NCBI GenBank assembly: GCA_036873755.1
Contig: JAVTVY010020516.1
Span: 1 to 64,000, forward strand
From: Hanleya hanleyi
Taxonomy: Eukaryota > Mollusca > Polyplacophora > Lepidopleurida > Hanleyidae
DNA length: 64,000 nucleotides
Direction of reading: 5' to 3'
In this document: positions 8,733 to 17,040 of the stretch, piece after piece
Layout of the letters: every line of letters begins with the position of its first letter
Numbering within the stretch: position 1 is the first letter of the stretch
The notes under the pieces: generated by a model
Database searches by the model: none
What the model was told of the DNA's origin: nothing
The model's input: only the letters and a program-made list of their open reading frames with translations
Made by a program: the position numbers and the translations under genes

Positions 8733-9077
8733 TCATTGTCGGCCGAACAGTCCACCCAATACTGGACCCAACAAGGAAGCAGCCAACGGTGCTAAAATGG
8801 CCCCGAAAAAGCCGCCTTTCTGTAAAACCTTTTTCTTTTGTGTTTGAGAGACTCGCTTCGGGACTACGGTTCGCAGATCTGTCTTATGTTTGGCCAACTT
8901 CGCCTTCTGAGCCGGAGTCAGTGGTCCGTTGCCTTTTAAGATATTGAGTCCAATCTCACACAGACAGCATACTCGAGCAGGGTCTGCGCCACGTACAATG
9001 GTTCTGACCAACTCGAGTGGGGCCGTTTGCAATACACGAAGCGCCGGAGCGTGCTTCCATACTCGAGCAGACATCAT
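8733..9077 (-). CDS. Small basic protein with hydrophobic C-terminus, Polinton virion-type
   Basis: This is an intact 114-codon frame from the ATG at 9077; the frame opens two codons earlier with TTG. Sequence blocks are LELVRTIVRGADP, an EIGLNILKGNGPLTPAQK helix-linker, a Lys/Arg-rich middle (KAKLAKHKTDLR), and an LQKGGFFGAILAPL start to a glycine/leucine-rich hydrophobic tail ending GLFGRQ. Proteins with this layout are widespread in animal Polintons and adintoviruses; a core or membrane-active virion role is an inference. The stop lies 13 bases before the ATG of the next gene, so the two may share a transcript. Confidence 0.75.
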   Translation of the reverse strand: MMSARVWKHAPALRVLQTAPLELVRTIVRGADPARVCCLCEIGLNILKGNGPLTPAQKAKLAKHKTDLRTVVPKRVSQTQKKKVLQKGGFFGAILAPLAASLLGPVLGGLFGRQ

Positions 9078-9181
9078 GTACAACTGATGCTAGAACTCAC
9101 AACCCTGCTCTTTTTGTCTACCTACCTCGTAAGACCAGACCTACCAGAGACAAAAGTCAACCATGATGTTGTGTTAATTAT

Positions 9182-9187
9182 TTTATT
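9182..9187 (-). terminator. AATAAA poly(A) signal after the ATPase gene
   Basis: The minus strand reads AATAAA about 11 bases after the stop of the ATPase frame. Position and strand fit transcript termination for the ATPase unit, separating it from the virion-protein genes that follow. Confidence 0.5.
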
Positions 9188-9197
9188 ATCCCCAACA

Positions 9198-9835
9198 TCA
9201 AACACACACCTCAGCTGGGGGAGCCACTGTGAGTGGGTTTACATTATTTTTGCATGTACACGTGATGGGTCTCTCCGTTGAAGATACCGGTCCGTAGTCG
9301 AGGGTGGTCAGGGTGGCTTGCTTCAGGTCGAAGAGCATATACCCGTACTGATGGGTTGTCGCATCTTTAAAGGCTTCCGACGCAAACGCAGTGCGTCCAG
9401 GGTACATCTGTCTCGCCAGGTGCAGCAGTTGAGTGGTATCTCTCGGGTTTTTGAAGACCACCAGGTAGTGGGCATTTAAGTTGATGTTCCGATGTTCTTT
9501 GTTTTTGCTGAACAGATTCTGCACAATGTAGGTGATTCTGAGGCATCGATGATGGCTGCCTTTGGTAAAGGGTTGGGTCACCCGTCTCCGCCATGAGATC
9601 ATCCAGAACCACCAAGGTGTCCGATTTCAAATCGGCCAGGTTGGGTAGCCCTTCCACGAACGTGATGTGGGACATTGCTGCATACGCCCCCTGGCATTCC
9701 CCATAACACCACACGACTCGGACAATGGGTGGAGTAATCATGCTGTCGGCGTGTTCAAGGAGCTTCCTGAGGAAGTGCGTTTTGCCGGAACTGATGTTTC
9801 TTGAGAAAGGCTGTTGAGGAATTCAGTGCCTTCGT
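9198..9835 (-). pseudogene. ATP: DNA-packaging ATPase (FtsK/HerA-type) of Polinton, frameshifted
   Basis: Minus-strand frames give the Polinton packaging ATPase in order. The P-loop region (SSGKTHFLRKLLEHADSM) lies near 9,740-9,800, followed by VRVVWCYGE and FVEGLPNL, and Walker B LVVLDDLM with DD at 9,598-9,603. After a frameshift at about 9,575-9,590 come TKGSHHRCLRITYIVQNLF and LNAHYLVVFKNPRD, the sensor region. In the virus this motor drives the genome into the capsid. The N-terminal half of the P-loop is degenerate (the first glycines are missing or shortened), so it is broken at two points. The family call is strong. Confidence 0.85.
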
Positions 9836-9847
9836 CGGTTAGAGAGC

Positions 9848-9922
9848 CTACAATGTACTATAGTCCGCCGGACTGTCGGGACTGTAGTATAAGTTTTCCA
9901 ACACCTTCTTCCAGCGCTTCAT
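9848..9922 (-). pseudogene. 24-codon frame, possibly an integrase N-terminal remnant
   Basis: From the ATG at 9922 a short frame reads MKRWKKVLENLYYSPDSPAD and ends at a TAG. The LYYxPxxPA block resembles the start of Polinton retrovirus-like integrases. It stands directly upstream of the ATPase remnant and downstream of a TATA box. If the resemblance holds, a deletion has removed nearly all of the integrase and brought its start next to the ATPase. It could instead be the genuine N-terminus of the ATPase gene in another frame. Low certainty. Confidence 0.35.
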
Positions 9923-9958
9923 GGTGACAAAATGATAATGGACCCGGGGAGTATGGAT

Positions 9959-9966
9959 TATTTATA
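9959..9966 (-). promoter_or_regulatory. TATA box upstream of the 9,922 start
   Basis: The minus strand reads TATAAATA, whose near edge is 36 bases before the ATG at 9922. The same spacing is seen before three other small genes in the element. Confidence 0.55.
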
Positions 9967-10009
9967 ACGAAGTCTGATGTTCGGGTTCTACCATCGTTGT
10001 ATATATCCT

Positions 10010-10412
10010 GGGTTGACTGAGTCTAGCCGGGCAGTCTATAACCTCGTCGTCTGGCTCCGCTTCATTGCTAGGTTTGATAACTTGTTTATTTGGGATTCAC
10101 ATTGTCCATAGTAAATGACCAGTCCAACTCGTTTGATGACCGCTCTTCCTCCGTAAGCCCTTGATTCACATCTGCCACGGCATCTTCCAATGCAGACCAT
10201 AGAACTGGGTGAAGGGTAAAATGCACTGTACCCCCATCTAGTCGAGCCAATTGAGCACAGAAGGGGCCGCGTCGAACGTACACATCGTGACACAAGTGGA
10301 TGAGGTCGCAGATGTCTCTCACTTTCTCCATGATATTGACCGTATCCGCATAGACGTGCAGGAAGACCTCGGGGGTCAAGCTGAGAAACGTTCGTATTAT
10401 ATGCTCCGTCAT
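10010..10412 (-). pseudogene. Small Polinton gene B, paralogue of the neighbouring gene at 10,551-11,106
   Basis: From the ATG at 10412 a 108-codon frame runs to a TAA at 10,086. Shared blocks with the neighbour are LHVYxD, DLIH, the YVxxGPF motif, and FTLxPxLWxAxE. After the stop, another frame continues with KPSNEAEPDDE and ARLSQP, matching the neighbour's acidic C-terminal tail, so the original protein was probably longer and a frameshift ended it. The stop overlaps an AATAAA (10,085-10,090). I do not recognise the family. Position next to the terminal repeat and a private TATA box suggest an accessory or early gene. Confidence 0.6.
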
Positions 10413-10451
10413 GGTCAGTACGTGAATGGTACAAGATTTGACTGTCTCTCG

Positions 10452-10459
10452 TATTTATA
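10452..10459 (-). promoter_or_regulatory. TATA box of small gene B
   Basis: The minus strand reads TATAAATA, its near edge 39 bases before the ATG at 10412. Confidence 0.6.
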
Positions 10460-10550
10460 GGGAAGAACAGTTTATGACGTCAGAACATGGTGTATTAAGG
10501 GCTTGCAACATGAAACACCCCATCTTATCTGTGAATATCTGGCGCTGGGG

Positions 10551-11106
10551 TCACAGTTCCTTTCTGGATGCTTTCGTTTGAGTTCCGATGCCGTACCGGC
10601 CTCCGTTGTCACTGGGCTGACTGAGTCTAGCCGGATAATCAATGGTATCGTCGTCTGCCTCCGCTTCATTGCTAGGTTTGGTCATTCGTTCATTGGGTTC
10701 TGCCGCCGCTTCACTCAGGGCACCAGCCCACCCCAACTGATCAGCTGACTGCTCGTCTGGTGTAAACAGCTGGTCCACAATAGGCACTACTTTCTCGAAG
10801 GCTGTCCACAGATCGGGGTTCAGGGTGAAGCCTCGCTTAGAGTCCTGGTAACGGAACAGACGTGGGAAGAAGGGTCCACCGTGTACGTAGATGACATTGT
10901 CTATGTGGATGAGGTTTCCGTCGAGCTCAGCGCTCAATACCCGTTTAAATTTGGTCCAGCCGACACGGTGTAGCGTAACCGAATTCGATACGGTCTCAGC
11001 GCGACCAGCGAACATCTCCACGGTCTTCAACGATTGTGACTTTATCTTCATAGACGTGTAACCCCCACCTGGGGTGGAAGGGGATGGCTCTTAGGACTGG
11101 TGACAT
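10551..11106 (-). pseudogene. Small Polinton gene A, paralogue of gene B, frameshifted near its start
   Basis: A 166-codon frame from an ATG at 11051 ends at 10,551. A different frame from the ATG at 11106 reads GLHVYEDKVTIVED before a stop, matching LHVYADTVNIME of gene B, so the true start is probably 11106 with a frameshift near 11,010-11,030. Shared core: NLIHIDN, YVHGGPFF, FTLNPDLWTAFE. Tail: SNEAEADDDTIDYPARLSQP. It is acidic at the C-terminus, with no signal peptide or membrane segment. The family is unknown to me; the pair arose by tandem duplication. Confidence 0.6.
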
Positions 11107-11147
11107 GATTGACCCAATGACGAACGGTCACTGTGACTGACCCTCGT

Positions 11148-11153
11148 ATATAT
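11148..11153 (-). promoter_or_regulatory. TATA box of small gene A
   Basis: The minus strand reads TATATA, 41 bases before the ATG at 11106. This supports 11106 over the internal 11051 as the original start. Confidence 0.55.
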
Positions 11154-11260
11154 CGGTTGCGCATGTGTGGAGGCTCTGAAGTGCCGTTCTTTTTCTGTCG
11201 TTGTCATTGCCACAGCGTCAGAGTCAATAGGGCAAAAACCATGGCGAGGCCAACGAGCCG

Positions 11261-11501
11261 TCACTGGTTCCGGCGTGAGCGCTCGTGGTCCATAGCCCGG
11301 GCATCAAGGATGGCTGTCATAGTCCAGTAGTGGTGGGTGATAGCACACCTCTCCATCGAGTCCACTCTGTGGAGGACCGCTTCTGTGAACTCTTTCATGA
11401 TCTGCAAACATGGACCGAACCACTGGTCTGTAACCCGTGAGTGAATTAACCACGGTCGCATGCTGTAAAATGCGAGTCGCATAGAGATGGGTCTCCGTCA
11501 T
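11261..11501 (-). pseudogene. Small Polinton gene C, probably frameshifted
   Basis: From the ATG at 11501 a 65-codon frame reads MTETHLYATRILQHATVV and runs to 11,304. A second frame in the same strand, open from 11,482 to 11,261, contains IMKEFTEAVLHRVDSMER and looks helical. Joining the early part of one with the late part of the other would make one plausible small protein, but I cannot place the shift. The start MTE echoes gene B; further similarity is weak. Function unknown. Confidence 0.4.
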
Positions 11502-11546
11502 GGCTCTGCAACAATAGGAATGGGGGTGTGGGATCCAGAGAGCCGT

Positions 11547-11554
11547 ATTTTATA
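11547..11554 (-). promoter_or_regulatory. TATA box of small gene C
   Basis: The minus strand reads TATAAAAT, 45 bases before the ATG at 11501. Confidence 0.55.
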
Positions 11555-11769
11555 GACCATGTCACACATGCGCGCCTATACGTAGCTCTACGGGGTGTAG
11601 TCCGTGATAAGTACTATTCTGATTGGTTAGTACAAAAAGAGAGCAACAACAACAACATTGCTTATTACACATTTTATTATACCAACGTGACCTGCGCACT
11701 TCCGGTGATCCCGCGCAGGCGTGCGGCCGGGGTAAACGCGCGAAGGCGTGCGGCCGGGCCGGGCCGGAC

Positions 11770-11862
11770 CGGGGAAACCCCGGATGTTGAAGAGTACCCG
11801 GATGTTGAAAAGTACCCGGATGTTTAAGAGGTCCTGGATGTTGAAGAGGTGCCGGATTTTAC
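11770..11862. repeat. Tandem repeat of about 18 bp
   Basis: The motif CCCGGATGTTGAAGAGTA recurs four to five times in a row with small changes, and a further copy (CCCGGATGTTGAAAGT) lies near 11,895. On the plus strand it would read as PDVEE/PDVEK repeats in a short frame that has no other sign of being a gene. It follows a GC-rich strip with repeated GCGTGCGGCCGGG. Confidence 0.75.
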
Positions 11863-11989
11863 AGTACAGGCATTCCATACATGCGGTGGGAAACCCGGAT
11901 GTTGAAAGTCAGTATATGCGTAAGTTCTAAAGAAAAATTGGAACTCTTCTGTATTCAGAGGTAGTTTTAGTGAAACCGGAATGTCACAC

Positions 11990-12155
11990 ACTTGCGCAGA
12001 ACCCACACCACCAAACCACAATCATGGACCCATAGTGGTTTAGTACCCCAAACACACCCCCACCCACCCCCAAAATGTCTGCTTTCTATACTACGACCAG
12101 ACGGCGCATGCGCAGACTATTGAACACGGAGGATACATTAGTCCAGGACCTCAAC
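11990..12155. repeat. Inner unit of the right terminal repeat array
   Basis: This stretch (CCCATAGTGGTT, CACACCCCCACCCA, TTCTATACTACGACC, GCGCATGCGC at 12,104-12,113, then TGAACACGGA and ATACATTAGTCC) is repeated in the same orientation at about 14,010-14,165 with roughly 10% difference. The two copies flank the Penelope-like insertion. Confidence 0.8.
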
Positions 12156-12159
12156 AAAA

Positions 12160-13980
12160 GCAAGGTCGTTGAAACAATCCGCCATATTGAGAAGCAAACG
12201 CAAAACAAGTACTGAGAAACCTCAACTCGCAAGAAGTTCTTGCAAATCTCCAGAGTAAATTCGTCATTGTCCCAGCAGACAAAGCTCCAAATAATATAAT
12301 ATTCATATGTAAATATTACTATTACCAGGTGCTGGTTAAAGAATTGAGTGTAGACCTATCATGATCAAATACGTCTACTTACTCCCAAACTTCATTTACT
12401 CTGGAAGATTTATTTAACAATCACAAAACGTTTCTCAGGGAAAGAGGTATTTGTCTTCCAACCAATCATAACGACATACGAAAAATATACTGGACTCCCA
12501 AAATGCATAAATCACAATATAAAGCTAGATTCATAGCTGGTTCTAGAAGCTACACCACCAAGCTTCTTTCAACCCTATTGACGAGGGCCCTTCAGGAGGT
12601 AAATGCATTTTGGGAAAGGTATTGCGCCACTATTTCTAAAAACTCTGGCGTTGAATGTATGTGGATATTAAAAAACTCAAAATGTCTTACGGAAGAACTT
12701 GATGCTAAAGGTCACATACCGTACAGACATGTATCCACATAGGATTTCTCGACTCTCTATACTACATTCCCTCATCAGGACCTTATTGACCGTCTACGTT
12801 CATTAATAGCATCTGTGTTCAAGAAAATTGATCGTAGATATATTAATGTCGGAAGCCATAAAGCATTTTTTAGCTCTACAACATATAAGAGATATCATTC
12901 ATGGGATGTTTCTTTGTTTATAGAGTTGCTTGAATTTGTCATTAAAAATATCTATGTGAAATTTGGCAACACAATATATCAACAGCATATAGGTATTCCA
13001 ATGGGTACCAATTGCGCACCCCTGTTGGTTGACCTGTATCTGTTCTCCTATGAATATGACAATATGCAGGCGCTTTCAAAAACCGATCCATTCAAAGCCC
13101 GTTTCTTCTCATTCACCAAACGCTATATAGACGATCTTCTCGCTGTGGATAATCGCTATATAAATGACGCAGTGAAGGATATATATCCACCTTCACTGGA
13201 TTTGAAGGAAACTACAGATAGCCCTACAGGCACATCATATTTAGATCTATATCTCTACAAAAATGAAGCGTGCATTCTCTCTCGTCGACTTTATGACAAA
13301 AGAGATGATTACAATTTCGACATCGTAAACTACCCCTTTCTGGACAGTAATATTCCAGTGGAACCTGCATATGGCGTATACATATCTCGCCTAGTAGCAT
13401 TTGCTAGATCCTGTGTTAATTGTGACGATTTCAATCAACGTCACAAAACATTGTTGCAGAAACTTGCAGAACAGGGCTATTCCTCCAAGCGCCTCCACTC
13501 AAAGTTTCTCAAATTTGGCGATACATATCGCAAACTGATAGCAAAATACGAACGTAGCGTGCAAGATATATGGCGTTACGTTTCGTAACTTGTGTCTAAT
13601 TCCGCTTAACCCGAGGCTAGTGGCCGTATGAACCTATGTATTTCAAGATCCTCATGGTGCTCATATGAACAGGCACAATCAAAGCGTGACTGAGATACAC
13701 CATTCTCTAGATAACGACTTTAGAACGATTATTATGGATTAAGAATACTGATCAGAGATATGGATTTTATATTTTTGGAACATCATGATGTCTTGTCGGC
13801 ATCATTGAAAGCTGTTGACCGCTTCTCTCTTGCAGGAAACTAGCCTATGTTTATGTATACTATGATTGTCTTTTTTGAATTTGGTGCTAAAACTGTTATA
13901 TGGATATGGAATAGGTCTTTGGATTATGGCCGCGGATATTCTTTAACGGACGACAGCTGAATTATGAATGATGGACTAGA
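12160..13980 (+). mobile_element. Penelope-like retroelement remnant in the right inverted repeat
   Basis: A reverse transcriptase gene and its 3' region (to about 13,980) lie between two copies of an inverted-repeat unit. The 3' flank motif just after the stop (TCTAATTCCGCTTAA, CATATGAACAGGC, CTGAGATAC) also occurs as solo fragments at about 2,025 and 18,143, so the family is repetitive in this genome. No GIY-YIG endonuclease is visible. The assignment to Penelope-like elements rests on the palm motifs. Confidence 0.65.
12230..13588 (+). pseudogene. Penelope-like reverse transcriptase with in-frame stops
   Basis: One reading frame spans the gene apart from a TGA at 12,362-12,364 and a TAG at 12,740-12,742. 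Landmarks are KFVIVPADKAPNNIIF near 12,255-12,305, IYWTPKMHK and RFIAGS near 12,490-12,540, motif A DFSTLYTT directly after the TAG, motif B GIPMGTNCAPL at 12,992-13,024, and motif C RYIDDLL at 13,121-13,141 with both catalytic Asp kept. A conserved C-terminal block YDKRDDYNFDIVNYPFLD follows. The DxxTLYT and GxxMGTxxAP patterns are those of Penelope-like enzymes rather than LTR or LINE ones. Confidence 0.75.
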
Positions 13981-14647
13981 CGCTTGTACTTTTCCCACAA
14001 TTCCCTGTTTGCGCATGCGCAGAATGTTGAACACTACAATCATGAACCCATAGTGGTTCAGTACCCAAAACACACCCCCACCCATCCCCAAAATGCTGCT
14101 TTCTATACTACGACCGGACGACGCATGCGCAGACTACTGAACACGGACGATACATTAGTCCCGTCGGATGCTCCTGCACGAGAGCTTCAATATAAGACCT
14201 CATACGACACCATCGAACCAATAGTGGCCCATGTCGGCCCCAAAATGTCTATTTCCATACACTTGGTCTACTGCGCATGCGCAGAATGACGATACTCCTA
14301 CCCCACATCCACCCAGTCGGATGCTCCCTCACGACTGCTTCACAACGATACCTCACTCGACCCCATCAGACCACTAGTGACCCATGTCGATCCCAAAACG
14401 TTCCTTCCAATGCCATTTTACCACAAGTCGCTGCCTGCGCATGCGCAGAATATTGAACACGGACGACACACTAGTCCAGGCGAATGCTCCCTCACGGCTG
14501 CTTTACATTGATACCTCACTCGATTCCATCGGACCAATAGTGGCCCAACTAGACCCCAAAACGTCAATTTCCATACACTTTGTCCACTGCGCATGCGTAG
14601 AATGACGTCAGTTCCACGTCACACCCATCCCTCGGATGCTCCTTCAC

Positions 14648-14648
<1 letters not shown>

Positions 14649-14680
<32 letters not shown>

Positions 14681-14748
14681 ACTTTATTTAAAGTCGATGG
14701 CCCGTTCAGCCATTAAGGCCGATCTTCCACAGGGTCGACAAATGTTGT
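14649..14748 (+). repeat. (TAA)n microsatellite with a SINE/LINE-tail-like insertion
   Basis: About ten TAA repeats are followed by GAACTTTATTTAAAGTCG and a short unique strip, interrupting a unit that is otherwise continuous (TCCTTCACGAA before, TTTCACATTGATACCTCA after). A simple-repeat end joined to a short conserved strip is typical of short retroposon 3' ends. About 100 bases in all. Confidence 0.5.
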
Positions 14749-15151
14749 TTCACATTGATACCTCATACGAACCCATCGGACCATCAGGGTCTCCTCTTGG
14801 CCCCAAAACGTTCCTTCCGGTGCCCTTTTTCCGCAATTCCCTGTTTGCGCATGCGCAAAATGTTGAACACGGACGACACACTAGTCCATGGGGATGCTCC
14901 CTCACGACTACTTTACACTGATACCTCATCCGACTCCATCGGATCACTAGGGACCCACCTAGACCCCAAAACGTCTATTTCCATACACTTTGTCTACTGC
15001 TCAGGCGTAGAATGACGGCAGTTCCACGTCACGCCCACCCCATCGGATGCTCCTTCACGAATGGTTCACATGGATACCTCATACGACTCCATAGGACCAA
15101 TAGTGGCCCACCTAGACCCCAAAACGTGTATTTCCATAGACTCTGTCTACT

Positions 15152-15173
15152 GCGCATGCGCAGAATGACGTCA
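15152..15173. promoter_or_regulatory. NRF1-like palindrome beside a CRE-like box in the right inverted repeat
   Basis: GCGCATGCGC at 15,152-15,161 is followed by TGACGTCA at 15,166-15,173, the mirror of the pair at 454-475. A variant pair lies at 14,589-14,610. Confidence 0.5.
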
Positions 15174-15410
15174 GTTCAACGTCACGCCCATCTCGGTGGA
15201 TGGGCCTCCTCGAATGGTTCACATTGATACCACATACGACCCAATGGGAATATGCAGCATATTTGAAGTATGGGGACTACTTTATGTCAGTGAAAGCTTT
15301 ATCCGCGACCGCATCACCGCCAGACCGCATTACCGCGAAGAATACATCCCCTTTTTTCACAGAATTCAAGATGGCGGCCGAACTGTGGCAGAGGTCATTT
15401 TGCCGGAACT

Positions 15411-16207
15411 ATATTGAACTTCACCATGTCGCGTTGTATCATGGGATAGAGTGCACTCAAAGGTCAAAGGCCAATGTGACCTTTTAGGGGTTTTCTACAC
15501 TACTCACGATCTTCCAGAATTAATTAACAATATTTCTGCGATAAGGTAGAGTACTTTAGTATACGTGGATGAAGGCAAATGACTGAAGCTAGGGATAACA
15601 CAAGGATGTCCTAATCTTATCGATGCGATCGGGCCTAAAACGGATTCCTCTGTCTCGAACGTATTCACGGGGGACTGTCGATAAACTTTTACATCTTATA
15701 CAAGGCGAATATTTTGCGAAATCCATAAGCGATAAGTCGCAGAGAGTACATTAATTTTCATGCGTTTTTAGGAAGGCGTATTACCGAAGCCTATTAAATG
15801 TCAACACAAGGAAATCATAACACAAGGTGTATAAACCACCCGACAATGTATATATTTTTTTATCAGTGAATTCAATACGTTTTCATCTCATTTGAATCTC
15901 ATTAAGGATTGACTTTGGCATTTTGCAGGTTCATCGGGATATAAACTGTCAAATGGTGCAAACTGTGTAAACTTGCGAGCTCTTCACCATACAGTCTGCA
16001 AAACGTTACTATTTTGAAATCTAAATCACATTTGTTGAGTACACAGGTTGTTACAGGCAGAAAAGTCGTGGTGGTTTAGTTCAGGAACCTTTAGTGACGT
16101 CACACTTGTGATTTTTTTTGCAGCCACAGATTTTTCAAGGGAGCGACTCTTGGGGATCCTTTGGTGAAAAAAATCACGCTTTTGTCACTTACGTAAATAT
16201 AATTTCA
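15411..16207. repeat. AT-rich strip with diverged satellite-related sequence
   Basis: No gene. From about 15,540 to 15,920 the order GGTAGAGTACTTTAG, AAGGCAAATGACTGAAGCTAG, CAAGGAAATCATAACAC, CACCCGACAATGTATATA, TCATCTCATTTGAATCTC, ATTAAGGA follows the satellite monomer found after 19,280, with many changes. It looks like an old, separate relative of the satellite. Confidence 0.55.
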
Positions 16208-16466
16208 CTAAGCCACCTCACTATAGCTAACACGGCAATTTAAGATCAATGCCATTTTATGGTCCTTTTTTTCAAATGAGGTAAAAAAATATCGGTTATG
16301 AATCAATATCCACAATACCATATGTAACGAATGAATATTCGGGCTGAATTACTTGTATATGGGGTAATGTTTAAGGTAGTCATAGACAACACATTAATTA
16401 CTAGAATTGTCGCGAATGTGTATCCAGACAGTATCACTTATAAGTGGTGTTAGTGAGGTGGCTTAG
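16208..16466. repeat. Short inverted-repeat-bounded element, about 260 bp
   Basis: CTAAGCCACCTCACT at 16,208-16,222 is mirrored by AGTGAGGTGGCTTAG at 16,452-16,466, with AACAC/GTGTT inside each arm. There is no coding capacity. It may be a MITE or the end piece of the dispersed repeat that follows it. Confidence 0.5.
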
Positions 16467-16469
16467 CAA

Positions 16470-17040
16470 ACAGATCGTGACACGCTGGACCAAAGCACCA
16501 AACTTGGCACATCCATCACTTGGGGCATACAGAACAATATCAGAAGGGGTGCCCATTACTTGGGATCGTGTGACGCCCTCTGGCCCCCAAAAGGGCATCT
16601 AAGGTACAATATTATCAATGAAAAAATAGATAGCTTAACAGTAGCTGCAATATTTTCGTTATCCTTGAGGCTAGGAAGCTGAAACAGGCCACGCTATATC
16701 TTTGATTCCAGTGCTACCATAAAATTTAACAAAATTAACGGTCTCCATGATGATGTCACAGTGACGTCATATTATAAAAATGAACCATTTTATTGATGCT
16801 TTTTCGGATCGATTTTTCAAACTTTTTACTTGTGCAATTTTCTTCACCTAAATTGCCTTGTAAATTCGTAAATCAATCACCTGATGTGATATAAGATATT
16901 AATGGGTACTTTTACGTAGAAAAAATACACCAATTTTGAAGAAAATACTCCAAAAGCAAAATTTTCAGGCTACACCACCTGTCGTCAAATCTAAATTTAC
17001 CCATAATGCTCTTTTCTGAGAATAAAATGGTCCTAATTTG
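16470..17040 (-). repeat. Dispersed repeat, minus-strand copy
   Basis: Its reverse complement matches 18,590-19,180: shared blocks include GATGCCCTTTTGGGGGCCAG, GCACCCCTTCTGATA, CAAGTTTGGTGCTTTGGTCC, AGCGTGTCACGATC, and TTTCAGCTTCC-AGCCTCAAGG. It also shares ATGGGTAAATT and GACGTCACTGTGAC with the satellite monomer. No open frame of note. Confidence 0.75.

Larger units (their letters stand above)
1..15410 (-). mobile_element. Decayed Polinton/Maverick (adintovirus-like) element, about 15.4 kb
   Basis: Inverted repeats at 1-745 and about 14,300-15,410 enclose a minus-strand set of Polinton/adintovirus morphogenesis genes: adenain-like protease, split major capsid protein, pVI-like protein, minor capsid protein, two other virion-type proteins and packaging ATPase. 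The length fits the family (usually 15-20 kb). A protein-primed DNA polymerase and a complete integrase are absent. Several genes carry stops or frameshifts, and two retroelements are nested inside, so this is an old, non-autonomous copy. The left end may begin before base 1, so the terminal bases and target duplication cannot be read. The class assignment is strong; the right boundary is good to tens of bases. Confidence 0.9.
13984..15410. repeat. Right terminal inverted repeat with expanded tandem units
   Basis: The reverse complement matches 1-745. The outermost part (15,160-15,400) pairs with left bases about 10-240, including ATTCAAGATGGCGGCC near 15,363. Units recur with the palindrome GCGCATGCGC or close variants at 14,011, 14,121, 14,273, 14,437, 14,589, 14,847 and 15,152, against three in the left arm. 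The right arm has therefore expanded, or the left has contracted. Short open frames here are products of the repeat. Confidence 0.85.
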
